This document shows, piece after piece, positions 26,615 through 36,564 of a stretch of DNA of 64,000 nt. Within the stretch, counting starts at the first letter, position 1. The number at the start of each line of letters is the position of its first letter. The notes beneath the pieces were generated by a model. It did no database searches. It saw nothing but the letters and a program-made list of their open reading frames with translations, and was not told the DNA's origin. The position numbers and the translations under genes were made by a program. The DNA comes from JANQPD01 sp963715655 (lineage in GTDB: Bacteria; Bacteroidota; Bacteroidia; Flavobacteriales; Schleiferiaceae). The stretch spans positions 124,001 through 188,000 of the forward strand of contig OY970262.1 of the NCBI GenBank assembly GCA_963715655.1, read 5' to 3'.

Positions 26615-27404
26615 CATGGATTTGAGAAAGGAAGTGAGAAGAAAACGAATTGTGGTAAAGGTTGGTACTAACGTAATGACTAATCGGGATAACCGCATTG
26701 TAGGACCTATTTTAAAAGAATTAGCACGTCAAATCTCTGCTCTGTATGAAGAGGATGTAATGACCGTTTTGGTATCTTCTGGGTCGGCTATTGCCGGAAA
26801 AGAAGTGCTGGGTGATTGCTTACCAAAAGACGTTTCTACAAGGAGGCAAATTTTTTCTGCCGTAGGGCAACCACGCATGATGCGCCATTATTATAGCATA
26901 TTTCATGATTACGGAATGCGTTGCGCGCAGGTGCTTGCTACCAAACGCGATTTCTCTCCGGGTAAACATCGTGAAAACATGAAAAACTGCTATAATGGCT
27001 TATTAAATGAAGGCATTATTCCTATTGCCAATGAAGATGATGCGGTTTCTTTAAGCATGAGCATGTTTACTGATAATGATGAGCTGGCAAGCTTAGTGGC
27101 CGATTTAATTGAGGCCGACTTAATGATTTTACTAACCGATATTGATGGTTTATACAACGGCCATCCTAACGATACGGATTCTGAAATTATCTCACATGTA
27201 AAGGTGAATCAAAAAGTGGAAGAATACATTCAGGAAAACGAAAAAGGCGAAGGCGAAGGGCGCGGGGGTATGCAAAGCAAGCTAGAAGTAGCCAAAGGTA
27301 CAGCCGCTAAAAACATACCCACCTTTATAGCAAATGGTAAAAAACCGGGGGTAATATTAGATATTGTTTCAGGTAAAAAAGTAGGTACGATGGTTACGGT
27401 GTAA
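26607..27404 (+). CDS. proB: Glutamate 5-kinase
   Basis: 265 residues. It phosphorylates glutamate to gamma-glutamyl phosphate, the first committed step of proline synthesis. The amino-acid-kinase fold shows VVKVGTNVMTN at the N-terminus, VSSGSAIAGKE, IPIANEDDAV, and the glycine-rich GRGGMQSKLEVAK near the end. It lacks the C-terminal PUA domain of the E. coli enzyme (367 residues), which is common in this family. The start could be the ATG at 26607 or at 26616; the first overlaps proC. A 233-base gap separates it from proA. Confidence 0.9.
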   Translation: MHSMDLRKEVRRKRIVVKVGTNVMTNRDNRIVGPILKELARQISALYEEDVMTVLVSSGSAIAGKEVLGDCLPKDVSTRRQIFSAVGQPRMMRHYYSIFHDYGMRCAQVLATKRDFSPGKHRENMKNCYNGLLNEGIIPIANEDDAVSLSMSMFTDNDELASLVADLIEADLMILLTDIDGLYNGHPNDTDSEIISHVKVNQKVEEYIQENEKGEGEGRGGMQSKLEVAKGTAAKNIPTFIANGKKPGVILDIVSGKKVGTMVTV

Positions 27405-27637
27405 GGGAAAGTCCACAGTCCACAGTCGATAGTCAACAGACGCGGCACGGTGGAGGTTTCTTGGAAATCAATGTACAGCGTACAATCTTCAAAATAACAA
27501 AAGTCTGCTTACAATGTGTAGCTCTCTTAATACTTAACATTCATCTTAATACAAATAATACGAAACACAAGTCCTAATACTTAATACCCTCAACGGAAAC
27601 ACACTTTCTTAATACAATTCTCAAAAAAACAAAAAAA
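27405..27637. other. Low-complexity spacer between proB and proA
   Basis: Holds a phrase of the AGTCCACAGTCCACAGTCG type (27411-27435), related to the low-complexity words at 56.1-56.2 and 60.6-60.7 kb, then several near-copies of CTTAATAC (27527-27590). No gene or terminator was seen, so proA may be transcribed with proCB or from its own start. Confidence 0.55.
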
Positions 27638-28834
27638 ATGAAACTACTAAAAACAGAAACTAAAAACGCGGTACTGAAGTCAATGATTTCAATACTGAAT
27701 AAGAAACGCGCGAATATAATTGCCGCGAATAAGCAAGATTTAGAGGCTTTTACCAAAGAAGATCAAGCGATGTATGATAGGCTAATTGTAAATGAAGCCA
27801 AAGTAGATGGCATGATACAATCGGTACAGGAGGTTATGGGGCAAGAGGATCCGGTGGGCGCGTTAAAATCTAAGCGTGCGCTGGAAAACGGACTTAAAAT
27901 TTTGGATAAAACAGCTCCGTTTGGCACGATAATGATTATCTACGAAAGTAGGCCAGATGTAACCATTGAGGCCGCAGTGTTAGCCTTTAAGGCCAATAAT
28001 AAAATTTTGCTGAAAGGGGGTAAAGAAGCCATCCATAGCAATGAAATATTGGTAAACTGTTGGCATGAAGCACTAGCTGAGAATGGTTTGGAAAAGGATT
28101 GGATACAGCTGATGAAAATGGACAGAACCGAAACGCAGGAGTTTTTACGCAACCCTACCCAAAAATTAGATTTAATTGTACCACGCGGTGGCGAACGCTT
28201 AATTCAGTTTGTAAAAGAACACGCAACTTGTGCGGTGTTGGTTAGTGGTCGTGGAAACAATTTTTTATATGTGCATACCGATGCGGATTGGGAACAAGCT
28301 AAAAAAGTGATTATCAATGCTAAAACGGATAAAATTTCCGGCTGTAATGCTTTAGATAAAGTGCTGATTGATAAAAATCTACCGGATTACAAAGCCCGTT
28401 TGGCCGATTTACATAAAACCTTAAAAGACTACAAGCTTGAAATTTTAGTAGATGAAACCATTAAAACAGAAATGGATGAAGCGGTAATTGCAGCTGAATC
28501 TGTTTGGTATGAAGAGTTTTTAGCCATGAAAATTGTGGTAGGTGCAGTAGATGGACTAGATGCTGCCATTGAAAAAATAAACAAATATTCTGGTGGCCAC
28601 AGCAGCACCATTATGACGACCAGCAACGAAAACGCAGCTACCTTTATGGAGCAAGTAGATAGCGCAGCTGTGTATCATAATGCCAGCACACGCTTTACCG
28701 ATGGCGGACAAATGGGCGTGGGCGCTGAGCTGGCTATAAGCACCGATAAGTTGCACCACCGTGGCCCCTTGGGCTTAAAGCAATTGGTAACCAACAAATA
28801 TTATGTGTATGGAAATGGACAAGTAAGGGTGTAA
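27638..28834 (+). CDS. proA: Gamma-glutamyl phosphate reductase
   Basis: 398 residues, aldehyde-dehydrogenase superfamily. It reduces gamma-glutamyl phosphate to glutamate semialdehyde in proline synthesis. Visible features are IIYESRPDVTIEAA (about 99-112), LKGGKEAIHSN, the catalytic Cys in KISGCNALDKVLID (about 225-238), and GQMGVGAELAISTDKLHHRG near the C-terminus. Third in the order proC-proB-proA. The length is close to E. coli ProA (417). Confidence 0.95.
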   Translation: MKLLKTETKNAVLKSMISILNKKRANIIAANKQDLEAFTKEDQAMYDRLIVNEAKVDGMIQSVQEVMGQEDPVGALKSKRALENGLKILDKTAPFGTIMIIYESRPDVTIEAAVLAFKANNKILLKGGKEAIHSNEILVNCWHEALAENGLEKDWIQLMKMDRTETQEFLRNPTQKLDLIVPRGGERLIQFVKEHATCAVLVSGRGNNFLYVHTDADWEQAKKVIINAKTDKISGCNALDKVLIDKNLPDYKARLADLHKTLKDYKLEILVDETIKTEMDEAVIAAESVWYEEFLAMKIVVGAVDGLDAAIEKINKYSGGHSSTIMTTSNENAATFMEQVDSAAVYHNASTRFTDGGQMGVGAELAISTDKLHHRGPLGLKQLVTNKYYVYGNGQVRV

Positions 28835-28860
28835 ATTCTTTCTTTTCCCTTATAAATCTG

Positions 28861-28898
28861 AAAACCTCTCACGGGTTTTTAAGCCCTTGAGAGGTTTT
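28861..28898. terminator. Bidirectional terminator between proA and the FadL-like gene
   Basis: AAAACCTCTCA (28861-28871) pairs exactly with TGAGAGGTTTT (28888-28898), with GGG/CCC extending the stem; Ts follow on plus and, by the paired As, on minus. The two genes converge, so it can serve both. Confidence 0.9.
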
Positions 28899-28920
28899 TG
28901 GTTTTGTTAGGTTTTTACAC

Positions 28921-30225
28921 CTAAAATTCTTTTGGAGCCTCTTTTTTATCCTTATCATTTTTGGCAAACGTATAGGTAGTGCCAATTACCACACCTAAAT
29001 ATTCTTGCGTTCGGCTACCGGTGCCTTCTCCAAATACCAAGGGTTCATCAGTACGGTTAAAGTTGTAAAACAAGCCAATAGAGCTTACTGATTCTTTAGT
29101 TTTTCGGCTTAAGCCAAAAGTAAAACCCAATAAATCTTCGGCACGTAAAATGCCCAAATCATTTATGCGCTGTGGTGTGTATGACAAACCTGCTTGCACT
29201 AAAAATTTGTCCTTATAGTTATAACTAGCACCTCCGCTTATGCGATAAAACACATCTATTTTTTGTACTTCACCCAATTCTAAATTTTCAAATACGCTGT
29301 ATTGATCTGCTGCCGTGTACCCTAAATCTAACACATACATCCACGTTGCGCTTGGCTTATACGTAAAACCCAAACGAATATCCATAGGTGTGCGCACGTT
29401 GGTTTTTGCGTCTTTTACATCTATACTATTGGCGGTGAGTGTACCATTTGCAACAGCGGTGTATCTGTTTACATAATAATCTCCTGTGCCAGAAAGGTAT
29501 ATACTTGGTAAGCTTACGCGCAGTCCGGTACTAAATTTCTCCCAATATTTCTGTACACCAAAAACCATCATTAAATTAATCGTTGAAATACGTTCTCGTT
29601 GGTCAAATGCATTTACTTCCGTAGATGAATCGGAAACGATGGTGGCATTTAAAGAGGTACGGTTTAAGGAGGTGTAGTATTGACCAAACAAGGTGGCTCC
29701 TGCGCGCCAACCTTTACCTAATTCTCTAGCGGCTGTAAGGCCTCCCATGGTGTGGTTTTGCTCAAAACTTTGGTTCAAATCAATTTCCAACTGCTCGCTA
29801 GCTGACATATCAATTTTGTATTCTTCCTTGCTTTCATACTTGAATTGCACGGGGTTTAGAATGGAGACACCTATTTTCCACTTTTGAACATCATACGTAT
29901 AAATAAGGCTGGTAGGAATTACGCTGTAGCCCTTCGCTTTTAGCTTTAAATCGTTGCCTTCCACTTGTGCCAACGGTTCTGCGGCAAATTGAAATTGCAT
30001 GTACGCATTGCCCGTAAACGTAAATTGTCTATCGCGCAGTCCGGCCAAGGCAGCAGGGTTGTAAAAAACCGCACCGGTAGAATTTAGGCCGCCTGTACCG
30101 CTATTGCCCATTAGTGATTCTTTATCGCCAATGGGCAAAATATTTTGATTGTAGGAGATTTGTGCTTTGGCTAACGTAAAAGTAAATACCAAAAACAATA
30201 ACAAAAGTGGTTTACTATGCTGCAT
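28921..30225 (-). CDS. OmpP1/FadL-type outer-membrane transport protein
   Basis: 434 residues. Signal peptide ends near 22 (TLAKA). The segment SLMGNSGTGGLNSTGAVFYN PAALAGL (about 38-64) is the hallmark N-terminus of FadL/OmpP1/TodX porins. The rest is a series of beta strands (for example YFSTG-like turns and VYTAADQYSVF) ending in a charged tail (KDKKEAPKEF) in place of a terminal aromatic. These proteins carry hydrophobic substrates such as fatty acids across the outer membrane; the exact substrate is unknown. No operon partner is evident; the upstream gene at 30289 is separate. Confidence 0.8.
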   Translation of the reverse strand: MQHSKPLLLLFLVFTFTLAKAQISYNQNILPIGDKESLMGNSGTGGLNSTGAVFYNPAALAGLRDRQFTFTGNAYMQFQFAAEPLAQVEGNDLKLKAKGYSVIPTSLIYTYDVQKWKIGVSILNPVQFKYESKEEYKIDMSASEQLEIDLNQSFEQNHTMGGLTAARELGKGWRAGATLFGQYYTSLNRTSLNATIVSDSSTEVNAFDQRERISTINLMMVFGVQKYWEKFSTGLRVSLPSIYLSGTGDYYVNRYTAVANGTLTANSIDVKDAKTNVRTPMDIRLGFTYKPSATWMYVLDLGYTAADQYSVFENLELGEVQKIDVFYRISGGASYNYKDKFLVQAGLSYTPQRINDLGILRAEDLLGFTFGLSRKTKESVSSIGLFYNFNRTDEPLVFGEGTGSRTQEYLGVVIGTTYTFAKNDKDKKEAPKEF

Positions 30226-30288
30226 AATTAGGCCTAAACAGATGTGTGGGGTGAATGGTTGTTGGGGAGTAGTACATGTAAAAACCTT

Positions 30289-30957
30289 TTACCATTTCAA
30301 TGTATTATAATCAAAATCATCATCTGCTATATCTAAATCACTTATCGCACAATCCCAACGCTTGGCTTCTTTTTCCAAAAATGCTTGAAAACCATTATAC
30401 TCATCGGTTAAAAACACTCCTTTTCTAAGCAAACTTGGTAGTTTCCTAAAAGCTGTTTTTCCTCCATTTAGCATAAAGTAATCCAGATTTATGCTTCTCA
30501 TAAAAAGGTAGCTATTTTTATTTCCTGGAAAAAGACCGTCCTCGATAAATCCCACAAGTTTTTTTGCCCCAATTAAATCAAACTCAATCATTGATTTTTC
30601 TAGCCAGTATTCTATTAGTAAAATAATAGAAATGTCATATTTATTGGTTTCGACTTGGCGCATGCAAAACTTAATTTCGGTTAGCGAAAAAAGAAAGTGA
30701 ACCCAAGATATTTTTGTTCCAAAATACGCTATATCTTCTGGTGTAAAATGGCTTGATTTCCTTTTGCTTCTACTTCCTTCCATTGCTTTCCTTATTTCGT
30801 AAGAAAAACTACTTATAAGGTTATCCCTATTTTTACTTTCTTCGGTAATTGTACCGTTCCAAAACTTGTTTATTACTGAGTAAAAGTTTTCAAGGTCTTC
30901 GTAAGTTCCCCATAACTCAACCCCTAAACCTTTTTTAGTTGGTATCGTGTATAACAT
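30289..30957 (-). CDS. Hypothetical protein (DUF6904-like)
   Basis: 222 residues, soluble, without signal peptide or transmembrane helices. The opening MLYTIPTKKGLGVELWGTYE is reminiscent of DUF6904-type proteins, which open in a similar manner; I am not certain of that match. Acidic C-terminus (DLDIADDDFDYNTLKW). A palindromic REP-like repeat (30981-31020) lies just upstream, as it does at the other orphan gene at 41.4 kb. Function unknown; likely a strain-variable accessory gene. Confidence 0.55.
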   Translation of the reverse strand: MLYTIPTKKGLGVELWGTYEDLENFYSVINKFWNGTITEESKNRDNLISSFSYEIRKAMEGSRSKRKSSHFTPEDIAYFGTKISWVHFLFSLTEIKFCMRQVETNKYDISIILLIEYWLEKSMIEFDLIGAKKLVGFIEDGLFPGNKNSYLFMRSINLDYFMLNGGKTAFRKLPSLLRKGVFLTDEYNGFQAFLEKEAKRWDCAISDLDIADDDFDYNTLKW

Positions 30958-30980
30958 CGTTCATTTTGTTCTTCGTTAAT

Positions 30981-31020
30981 CCCTCTCCCGCCCTTCGGCC
31001 ACCCTCTCCAAAGAGGGATA
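30981..31020. repeat. REP-like palindrome
   Basis: CCCTCTCCCGCCCTTCGGCC is followed by a partly complementary ACCCTCTCCAAAGAGGGATA. A similar sequence occurs at 41903-41940. Both lie immediately upstream of minus-strand orphan genes. The remaining spacer to the M1 peptidase stop at 31172 holds only low-complexity sequence. Confidence 0.6.
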
Positions 31021-31171
31021 AGCTCCGCGAGAAACACTTGAATTCTATTAGACTAAATTATATATTACCCATGATTTGTATTAGTTTTCATTCTTTTCGC
31101 GACCTTCCCCAACGTGCCGTGTTTGTGGTCTATCTACTGTGGTCTTCCGTCTGCGGACTTCTGCCTCACAA

Positions 31172-33004
31172 CTATTCGCCTCCTTTCTCCCAAACATTAT
31201 TTCTTCTATCTACATCAGCTGTAAAGCCGTTTTCATCTATCACAATTTTGGTAATGTTTTCCATGGTCATGGTCAACATAAAATCATAGGTTGGGTGCGT
31301 CCACGGCCATGGCTTTTGCGTACTAATACCTTCAATTTCTGAAGGCGCGTACATGCTTGTAACAGGTATGTAGTACTCTTTGGGTAACTCATCTTTTACA
31401 TAAACGGTAAGTCGTATGGGCATGGGCATTTCACCTTTCTTTTGTAAACGAATAACGGTATTCATGCCACGGCTTGTGCGAAAAACAGAGTCAATTCCGT
31501 AATCAATGGTTTTAGTAGTATTCAGCCAAAAGTTTAAATACCAGTCTAGTTGAATATCACTTTCATCTTCCATTATTTTAATGAAATCCCATGGGTTAGG
31601 ATGTTTTAACTTCCAAATGTCGTAGTATTTTAACATGCCTTTGTTAAAGGTTTCCTCACCTACTATGTACCTTAATTGGGCTAAGAATATTTCCCCTCTG
31701 CTGTACGCAGAAATTCCGTACGTGCGGTTTTTGGTAAAATAATCTCCGGGGGTTGCCAAAGGTTCCATTTCCTTTTTAGAAACCAAAAATGCATGATTCA
31801 TATAGGCCGACTCATGTGCATTAACATCTTCTGATTTTTTCATTTTGTGCAGCACCTCTTCTTCCGCAAAAGAAGTGAACCCTTCATCCATCCACGGGTA
31901 CTGCGCTTCGTTGGTAGCCAACATTCCATAAAACCAGTTGTGCGCACTTTCATGCACCATTACACCTATTAAACCATCCATTTTGCCAGTACCTTTTAGC
32001 ATGGTGCACATGGGGTATTCCATACCGCCATCACCCCCTTGAATTACCGAAAACTGTGGGTATAAATACTTGCCAAACTGCTTGTTCATTAAAGTAAAAA
32101 ACTCCACCGTGTATTTTGGCAGTCTATCCCAAATACTATCATATTTTGGTAAATAATAAAAGTATAAATCTGGTAAGCTGCCCATGTTTTCCATAGCAGT
32201 TACTTTATAATTTGGGTCAGCCGCCCAAGCAAAATCATGCACACTATCTGCCACAAAATGCCACGTGCGCATTTTCGATTTGCTTTTAGTTAATTTATAC
32301 TCACTGTAATGCTCAAAGCTTTCACTTTTCTTAAAATGTTTGTCTCGATCCTGCATTCTCCCCGTTCCGCCTAAAACTTGCTTTCTATCAATATTAATAG
32401 TTACGTCAAACCGCCCGAAGGGTGCATAAAACTCACGTCCAACGTAAGGGTCAGGATGCCAACCGCGCGTATCGTACTCCGCCATTTTTGGGTACCATTG
32501 CGTCATGGTATAATCAATACCTTCAGCGTTATCTCTTCCGCTTCTGCGGATTTGAATAGGCACTTGCGCCTTAAATTTCATGTCAAACGTGGTGCTTTCG
32601 CCCGGAGCCAGTGGCTTGCGCAGCGTTGCTTTTAAAACGGTTTCCGTTATGGAAAAATCTAGCACCATACCCTCTTGAGTAAGCGTTTGTATTTGCTGAT
32701 AACCCTCTTCATCTTTCACCAACCCTCCAATTCTATTGCCCACTCTCCTATCGGGGTCTTCAATGTTTTGAGAACGCACGTCCATCATACTTCTCGGCTG
32801 AAAAGCATTGAAATACAAATGGTAAAATACGTAGCGCAAGGTGTCCGGACTATTATTGGTATATACCAACTTTTGCGTACCGGTAAACTGATGTTTATCG
32901 GTATCAAAATCAATGTTCATGGTGTAATCTACATGCTGCTGCCAATAGTTTGCGGGCTGCGCTATTGCGGATATGGGAAGGAGGAGGAGGAGAAGTTTTT
33001 TCAT
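31172..33004 (-). CDS. M1 family metallopeptidase
   Basis: 610 residues. Signal peptide ends near 15 (LPISAIA). The gluzincin zinc site is VMVHESAHNWFYGMLATNEA: His, Glu and His of HESAH about residues 352-356, with the third ligand Glu 18 residues on in WMDEGFTSFAEE. The exopeptidase-like GGMEYP (about 330) is a variant of GxMEN. N-terminal beta-sandwich in residues about 25-230. It probably trims peptides in the periplasm. Length is typical of Bacteroidota M1-like proteases, which lack the large C-terminal helical domain. Separated by a terminator from the upstream T9SS gene. Confidence 0.9.
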   Translation of the reverse strand: MKKLLLLLLPISAIAQPANYWQQHVDYTMNIDFDTDKHQFTGTQKLVYTNNSPDTLRYVFYHLYFNAFQPRSMMDVRSQNIEDPDRRVGNRIGGLVKDEEGYQQIQTLTQEGMVLDFSITETVLKATLRKPLAPGESTTFDMKFKAQVPIQIRRSGRDNAEGIDYTMTQWYPKMAEYDTRGWHPDPYVGREFYAPFGRFDVTINIDRKQVLGGTGRMQDRDKHFKKSESFEHYSEYKLTKSKSKMRTWHFVADSVHDFAWAADPNYKVTAMENMGSLPDLYFYYLPKYDSIWDRLPKYTVEFFTLMNKQFGKYLYPQFSVIQGGDGGMEYPMCTMLKGTGKMDGLIGVMVHESAHNWFYGMLATNEAQYPWMDEGFTSFAEEEVLHKMKKSEDVNAHESAYMNHAFLVSKKEMEPLATPGDYFTKNRTYGISAYSRGEIFLAQLRYIVGEETFNKGMLKYYDIWKLKHPNPWDFIKIMEDESDIQLDWYLNFWLNTTKTIDYGIDSVFRTSRGMNTVIRLQKKGEMPMPIRLTVYVKDELPKEYYIPVTSMYAPSEIEGISTQKPWPWTHPTYDFMLTMTMENITKIVIDENGFTADVDRRNNVWEKGGE

Positions 33005-33021
33005 TTCAATTTTAATAGAAA

Positions 33022-33050
33022 AAGCCGCAAACTTAAGCGGTTTGCGGCTT
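33022..33050 (-). terminator. Terminator of the 33.1-34.6 kb gene
   Basis: AAGCCGCAAAC and GTTTGCGGCTT are perfect 11-bp complements around loop TTAAGCG. On the minus strand TTTTTCTATT follows. It lies between that gene's stop (33070) and the start of the M1 peptidase (33004). Confidence 0.9.
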
Positions 33051-33069
33051 AAATCTACTAAAATTTTGA

Positions 33070-34593
33070 TTACTTCAAGAAAGTTTTTTCTCTAATAACT
33101 TCACCATTTTCAAAAAATGTAGAAACAATATAAATTCCAGAAATTGGCATGGAAGGAATTATACCCCCCTCAACTCTAAATAGCAATCGACCTGTAAGGT
33201 CATGAATCAGTACATAAAGTTTATCTCCGTCTACTTCCGTTTTATTAACTTGAGTTTTATTCGATTCTTCTTCTTGAACTTCAATGGTCTGACAATACTC
33301 GCAAGAAAAAATATCACTTTCTACTATTTCTTGACTTACAGGATCAAAAAAGGAAACATAAGCATTTAACTCTGTACTCGATGGAGTTGAAAGTGAAACA
33401 GAAGTTTGATTATCAAATATATACTGTTCGGTATTTAACCTACAGAACGAAGGAGATGTCAAAGAACCATCAAAGTTATTGATAAAAACATTCAAAGGAT
33501 CTTGTACGTCCTTGCAAGGGTCATCGTTATTTAGAAAAACTAAAGAAACTAAGTCATTAAAATACTGTATGTCTGGAGAGACCGCTTGCTTTACTAAACC
33601 TAACTGTGGCTTTAGAAAAGGCTGTGAAATAAACGAACCTGCTTTTCCCTTGAAAACGTTAATATCATTTTTTGTGCCTACTATCTGATTCATTGCTAAA
33701 ATCCAATCGTCAGTAATATTCGGTTCAAAAGCAACTGGAGCTCCGTCTATAGAGACCTTTCTAATTAGTTTACTTCCTGATATTTTTTTTAATAATTTAC
33801 TTGTAAGTCCACCGCTTGAACCACTACTTAAGTCGCTAAAACTAATTTGTTGTAGATAAAGTAAACTAAACCCACCTGATGAAACGGGCAGTGCGAAGTT
33901 TACTGAATTATTATTGCTATACTTTGTTAGGCCAACATCTCCCGATAATGCATCATATTGGAGAGGTAAAGACAAGCCTTGATCAACTATAAAAGCGTTA
34001 AATACATTGGGATAATTTTTCCAGTTTCCGTTAAGGTCACCCGCTCTACTAAAAAAGTGTATTTCATTTGAAGTAACCACAGAAGTGTTGAATGATTTGT
34101 ACATCACAACAACACTATCATTTTGATCAACTACAACAGCTGGTCCTCCGTAAAGCATTCCGGTGCCCCCTGAGTTAAAATTCAAGGCTAAATTACCTAT
34201 TGCGGTTTGTACATAAGTAGCACCAGCCAAACTGTAGGACGCGTAACGAATCCCCTCAAATCCCACAGAACCACCTTGGTAAACTACTAAGATTTGATTT
34301 CCTCCATTTCCAACAACAATATCTCCATTATATATTGGCTCATTTAAGTTTATTACACCATTCGTAATAACTCCTCCAACATTTCTTCGCCAATAAACAG
34401 ATCCTGTTATTGAGGTAGTTAAAACAGCTTTTACCTCAGTTCCGTTTTGACTATAAAGAGCATTCCTTACAAACCGTTCAGCGGAGGAACTGAAGCTTAA
34501 AGTGGCTTCACTTAAATTAATCTGTGCATGTTCCACATCAACTTGAGCGTAAGCTTGTATGGAAATGAATAATAAGAGTAGGGTCTTTTTCAT
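33070..34593 (-). CDS. Secreted protein with T9SS-type C-terminal domain
   Basis: 507 residues. Signal peptide ends near 17 (SIQAYAQ). The middle is beta-rich without a recognised domain. The last about 75 residues contain KLYVLIHDLTGRLLFRVEGG and SGIYIVSTFF...KTFLK, matching the pattern of T9SS type A sorting domains, though the usual YPNP motif is absent. The CxYCQ (EYCQT) preceding it may form a disulphide. Function unknown; presumably exported to the surface. Confidence 0.65.
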   Translation of the reverse strand: MKKTLLLLFISIQAYAQVDVEHAQINLSEATLSFSSSAERFVRNALYSQNGTEVKAVLTTSITGSVYWRRNVGGVITNGVINLNEPIYNGDIVVGNGGNQILVVYQGGSVGFEGIRYASYSLAGATYVQTAIGNLALNFNSGGTGMLYGGPAVVVDQNDSVVVMYKSFNTSVVTSNEIHFFSRAGDLNGNWKNYPNVFNAFIVDQGLSLPLQYDALSGDVGLTKYSNNNSVNFALPVSSGGFSLLYLQQISFSDLSSGSSGGLTSKLLKKISGSKLIRKVSIDGAPVAFEPNITDDWILAMNQIVGTKNDINVFKGKAGSFISQPFLKPQLGLVKQAVSPDIQYFNDLVSLVFLNNDDPCKDVQDPLNVFINNFDGSLTSPSFCRLNTEQYIFDNQTSVSLSTPSSTELNAYVSFFDPVSQEIVESDIFSCEYCQTIEVQEEESNKTQVNKTEVDGDKLYVLIHDLTGRLLFRVEGGIIPSMPISGIYIVSTFFENGEVIREKTFLK

Positions 34594-34723
34594 AATTAGA
34601 TAAATTGAATTAATAATTTCTCTAAAGTATAGGATTATTCTTCTAAATAAAGTACTGCAACAGTAATTTTTTAACCTTAAGTGCCTGATTTGTAGAAAAC
34701 AATGCTAAATATTATCTTGATGT

Positions 34724-35632
34724 TCAACCGTTAAAAATTCGACTTTGTTGATTATTTGTCATATCAAGTATTTTTTTATCCAATATTTCATTACACGCAT
34801 CCACAAAGAGTTGTTCAGTTTTTTCATTCCAAAGGCTACCGAAGCGATTGCGATTAAAACGCTTTTGACTGTAAAAATAGTTTTCTGAGCGAAACCAATA
34901 ATGATTTATGCGCAAGGGTGTGTGTGTGATGTATTTTACCTCTTTATTGTAAATGGTTCCATCGCTGTATTGCAAGGTGGCCTTCTTTTTTACAAAAGGC
35001 ACGTGTGGCCCACCATAAAAACCAACTGTATTTGCTAAATAACAAATAGGTTTTACTAGGGCGTGTTCGCGTAAGTCAGCTTTCGCGCGAAGCTGAAACT
35101 GCTCTAAAAACGACTTATCTGTATCTATTTCTTTTACATGAGCCGTCCCGAAAAACAACCAGTTTACTAAAATAGCTCCTGGTTTTTCTCCTTTTTGTGC
35201 GTTTAAAAGTTCTTTAATTGGTTGGATTGTGCTAAACAGAAACTCATCTACATCAATACTGGCCACCCAACAGTTTTCACCAAAATCTTGCTTGGCTTTG
35301 ACTAACAGTTTATTCAACTCCTCGGCTTGGATAAACGCATTCATTTCATCTGTTTTGGTTGCGCTTAGTTGCACTAAACCTTTTTGTATGAACGGTTCTA
35401 ATATTTTCTTAAAATTATCTTCACTATTGTTATCTGCCAAGTAAAACTTTTCCACCCCTTGCTTTTGGTGAAACAAAATCCACTCCTTTAAAAAAGGTGC
35501 TTCATTTCTAAAAACTGTGCAAATAATTAGAGGTGTATCTGCTTTAGCAAAAACTTTAGCCTTAAGCCGATTACTTTTTAACCGCCATAACTTATGCGTT
35601 AGTTTTTCTTTTAAGCTTGGCACGTATTTCAT
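34724..35632 (-). CDS. Glycosyltransferase family 2/92-like
   Basis: 302 residues, no signal or transmembrane segment. The N-terminal IICTVFRNEAPFLKEWILFH (about 37-56), followed by YLADNNSEDNF and the DxD-type WVASIDVDEFLF (about 131-142), is characteristic of the GT92/GT2-like glycosyltransferases found in Bacteroidota. It likely adds a sugar to a glycan or lipid at the cytoplasmic face; donor and acceptor unknown. No glycan cluster is nearby, so it may act alone. Confidence 0.8.
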   Translation of the reverse strand: MKYVPSLKEKLTHKLWRLKSNRLKAKVFAKADTPLIICTVFRNEAPFLKEWILFHQKQGVEKFYLADNNSEDNFKKILEPFIQKGLVQLSATKTDEMNAFIQAEELNKLLVKAKQDFGENCWVASIDVDEFLFSTIQPIKELLNAQKGEKPGAILVNWLFFGTAHVKEIDTDKSFLEQFQLRAKADLREHALVKPICYLANTVGFYGGPHVPFVKKKATLQYSDGTIYNKEVKYITHTPLRINHYWFRSENYFYSQKRFNRNRFGSLWNEKTEQLFVDACNEILDKKILDMTNNQQSRIFNG

Positions 35633-35687
35633 TTTTAAATTTTAAAAGTATTGGCTCAATCCCTAACTTTTAACAGATAACTTAATC

Positions 35688-36548
35688 TTACCCAAAAACC
35701 TCTCCAAACGTAAGCGTTTCTTTCAATCGTATCCCTTTTTCTGTTTCTTGCAGTGTGCACAATTCATTGGCATAATCATGTTCTAAAAACAGTACATATT
35801 CTTCAGCAGCAGCGGTATTTAAAAACTTTTCTTTTTCGCTTAGCGTAATAAGCGGACGCGTATCATAACCCATAACATACGGCAAGGGAATGTGGCCCAC
35901 GCTGGGTAATAAATCAGCCATAAATACTAATTTTTTTCCTCCGTAATTTAGGATGGGGCACATTTGTGCATCAGTATGGCCACTTACGGTAAGTACATCA
36001 AAACCTAAATCGGTTTTAAACACGCCATCTTTTTCGGCTACATCTACAAACTTTAGCTGTCCGCTTTCTTGTATGGGTAAAATATTTTCGCTTAAAAAAG
36101 AGGCTTTTTCACGCGGGTTTGGTTCTGTGGCCCATTGCCAATGGCGCTTATTACTCCAATAGGTTGCGTTTTTAAACACGGGTTCAAAACCTTCCCCGTT
36201 GGTTCTTCTTTTAATGGCTCCGCCTACATGGTCAAAATGTAAATGCGTGAGAAAAACATCCGTAACATCATCGGCTGAAAAGCCCAATTTTTTTAAGTTG
36301 CCGTGTAAAGAATCATCTCCAAAAAGGTAATAGTAGCTAAAAAATTTTTCGCTTTGCTTATCTCCAATACCGGTATCAATCAAAATCAGTCTATTTCCAT
36401 CTTCAATAAGCATGGAGCGCATACTCCAGCTACACATGTTATTATTGTCTGGCGGATTGCTTTTGCTCCATATACTCTTTGGAACTACACCAAACATAGC
36501 GCCACCGTCTAGTTTAAAATTCCCTGTGTTTAAAGGATGTATTTTCAT
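35688..36548 (-). CDS. MBL-fold metallo-hydrolase
   Basis: 286 residues. The metal-binding motif HLHFDHVGG (about 96-104) with SGHTDAQM (about 190) and a late HDY ligand region marks the metallo-beta-lactamase superfamily. The N-terminal hairpin (DGGAMFGVVPKSIW) resembles quorum-quenching lactonase/AttM-like or teichoic-acid hydrolase groups, but the substrate cannot be told. The gene lies 16 bases downstream of the PLP racemase and could be in the same transcript. Confidence 0.85.
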   Translation of the reverse strand: MKIHPLNTGNFKLDGGAMFGVVPKSIWSKSNPPDNNNMCSWSMRSMLIEDGNRLILIDTGIGDKQSEKFFSYYYLFGDDSLHGNLKKLGFSADDVTDVFLTHLHFDHVGGAIKRRTNGEGFEPVFKNATYWSNKRHWQWATEPNPREKASFLSENILPIQESGQLKFVDVAEKDGVFKTDLGFDVLTVSGHTDAQMCPILNYGGKKLVFMADLLPSVGHIPLPYVMGYDTRPLITLSEKEKFLNTAAAEEYVLFLEHDYANELCTLQETEKGIRLKETLTFGEVFG

Positions 36549-36564
36549 AATTTAAATTTGTGGC